From Deltaproteobacteria bacterium (lineage in GTDB: Bacteria > Desulfobacterota > GWC2-55-46), in contig JACRCE010000036.1 of the NCBI GenBank assembly GCA_016213015.1, positions 1-45,077 on the forward strand: a stretch of DNA of 45,077 bases, in the 5' to 3' direction. Of the stretch, positions 44,897-45,077 are shown one piece after another; within the stretch, counting starts at the first letter, position 1; every line of letters begins with the position of its first letter. The notes beneath the pieces were generated by a model. The model was not told where the DNA came from and made no database searches. It saw only the letters and a list, made by a program, of their open reading frames with translations. The translations under genes were made by a program, and so were the position numbers.

Positions 44897-45076
44897 CTAA
44901 AAATTGCTATTTTTCCCAATTTCTTTGTCAGGGCGAAAATACACCGGTTGTCCGTCGGCTTGCGCCCAGCACCACTTCGTGCCGAAAAAGTGTATCGTTT
45001 GACAAGTCTCGTATTGCGAAGTGGTGCTGGGCGCAATAAGACGGGCTTCAAAGAGAGCGTGAGCTTCCTTACCGGG
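44897..45076 (-). CDS. Partial small ORF in RE3 copy 2, with in-frame PE2 insertion
   Basis: Reading from the window edge, 59 codons run PGKEAHALFEARLIAPS, then 22 residues from PE2 and its edges, then AQADGQPVYFRPDKEIGKNSNF and TAG (44899-44897). Compared with copy 1, PE2 replaces a TTC in the TTGCGCC-TTC-GGCGCAA hairpin with 63 bases, a net gain of 60 bases or 20 codons, so the frame survives. A one-base difference near the end shifts the stop and adds SNF. It is followed 13 bases later by archease. The true start is outside the window. Confidence 0.4.
   Translation of the reverse strand, partial: PGKEAHALFEARLIAPSTTSQYETCQTIHFFGTKWCWAQADGQPVYFRPDKEIGKNSNF
44967..45029. mobile_element. Palindromic element PE2, copy C (nested in RE3 copy 2)
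   Basis: A 63-base element. Including flanking bases, GCGCCCAGCACCACTTCG (44962-44979) and CGAAGTGGTGCTGGGCGC (45017-45034) are perfect 18-bp inverted arms. On the minus strand the interior (ACGAGACTTGTCAAAC…) resembles copy A (ACGAAGAGACTTGGGAAAC). In the ORF frame it reads STTSQYETCQT…FGTKWCWA, akin to copy A. Confidence 0.85.
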
Positions 45077-45077
45077 G

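Larger units (their letters stand above)
44890..45077 (-). repeat. Repeat RE3, copy 2, interrupted by PE2 (runs off the window edge)
   Basis: On the minus strand it starts (CCCC)GGTAAGGAAGCTCACGCT and matches RE3 copy 1 on both sides of PE2, down to TTTTTAGAGGCAACCT. Its far end lies beyond 45077. Confidence 0.8.

Overview
The window reads as a bacterial chromosome segment, GC-rich by eye, from a Gram-negative-type organism that makes meso-diaminopimelate peptidoglycan (MurE carries a DNPR motif). The pairing of hemB with an AhbD-like radical SAM gene points to the siroheme-dependent haem route seen in sulfate-reducing 'deltaproteobacteria', Nitrospirota relatives and archaea. A Desulfobacterota- or Nitrospirota-like host is the best guess, but no rRNA or marker here settles the taxonomy. 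No rRNA, tRNA, CRISPR array or complete insertion sequence was seen.

Layout. 1-2.0 kb: the 3' part of hemB, then an ahbD-like gene. 2.1-2.6 kb: an RDD membrane protein. 2.76-20.9 kb: a complete canonical division and cell wall (dcw) cluster on the plus strand, mraZ-rsmH-ftsL-ftsI-murE-murF-mraY-murD-ftsW-murG-murC-murB-ddl-ftsQ-ftsA-ftsZ. It has start/stop overlaps at most junctions, a consensus promoter, and an array of MraZ-type operator repeats in front. 20.9-27.0 kb: two paralogous B12-binding radical SAM proteins (the second fused to a DUF2344 domain) and ribonuclease G. 27.1-28.5 kb: a DUF2065 peptide and a SpoIID-domain lipoprotein. 28.5-33.6 kb: queA-tgt-yajC-secD-secF, linking queuosine synthesis to the Sec translocon accessory complex. 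33.75-35.4 kb: a PocR-GAF-GGDEF diguanylate cyclase and a 48-residue CxxC protein. 35.7-44.9 kb (minus strand): nicotinate phosphoribosyltransferase, aldo/keto reductase, a b-type cytochrome, an HD-GYP response regulator coupled to a large hybrid histidine kinase, an MTH1187-type protein and archease.

The dcw genes are ordinary. The unusual content is a dense set of small dispersed repeats. They include (i) a MITE-like family with 21-bp inverted ends starting in TA (four copies, two in tandem sharing a TA). (ii) A 63-66 bp palindromic element, here called PE2, has three copies, two of them nested inside other repeats. Its copies are all multiples of three and readable as one related peptide, and one sits in frame inside a repeated small ORF, like the palindromic elements of Rickettsia. 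(iii) A repeated small-ORF module, RE3, has two copies that differ mostly at third codon positions. (iv) There are two further intergenic families around the dcw and radical SAM genes. (v) A 20-bp-arm hairpin lies between ftsA and ftsZ. Several repeats begin exactly at, or supply, stop codons of neighbouring genes.
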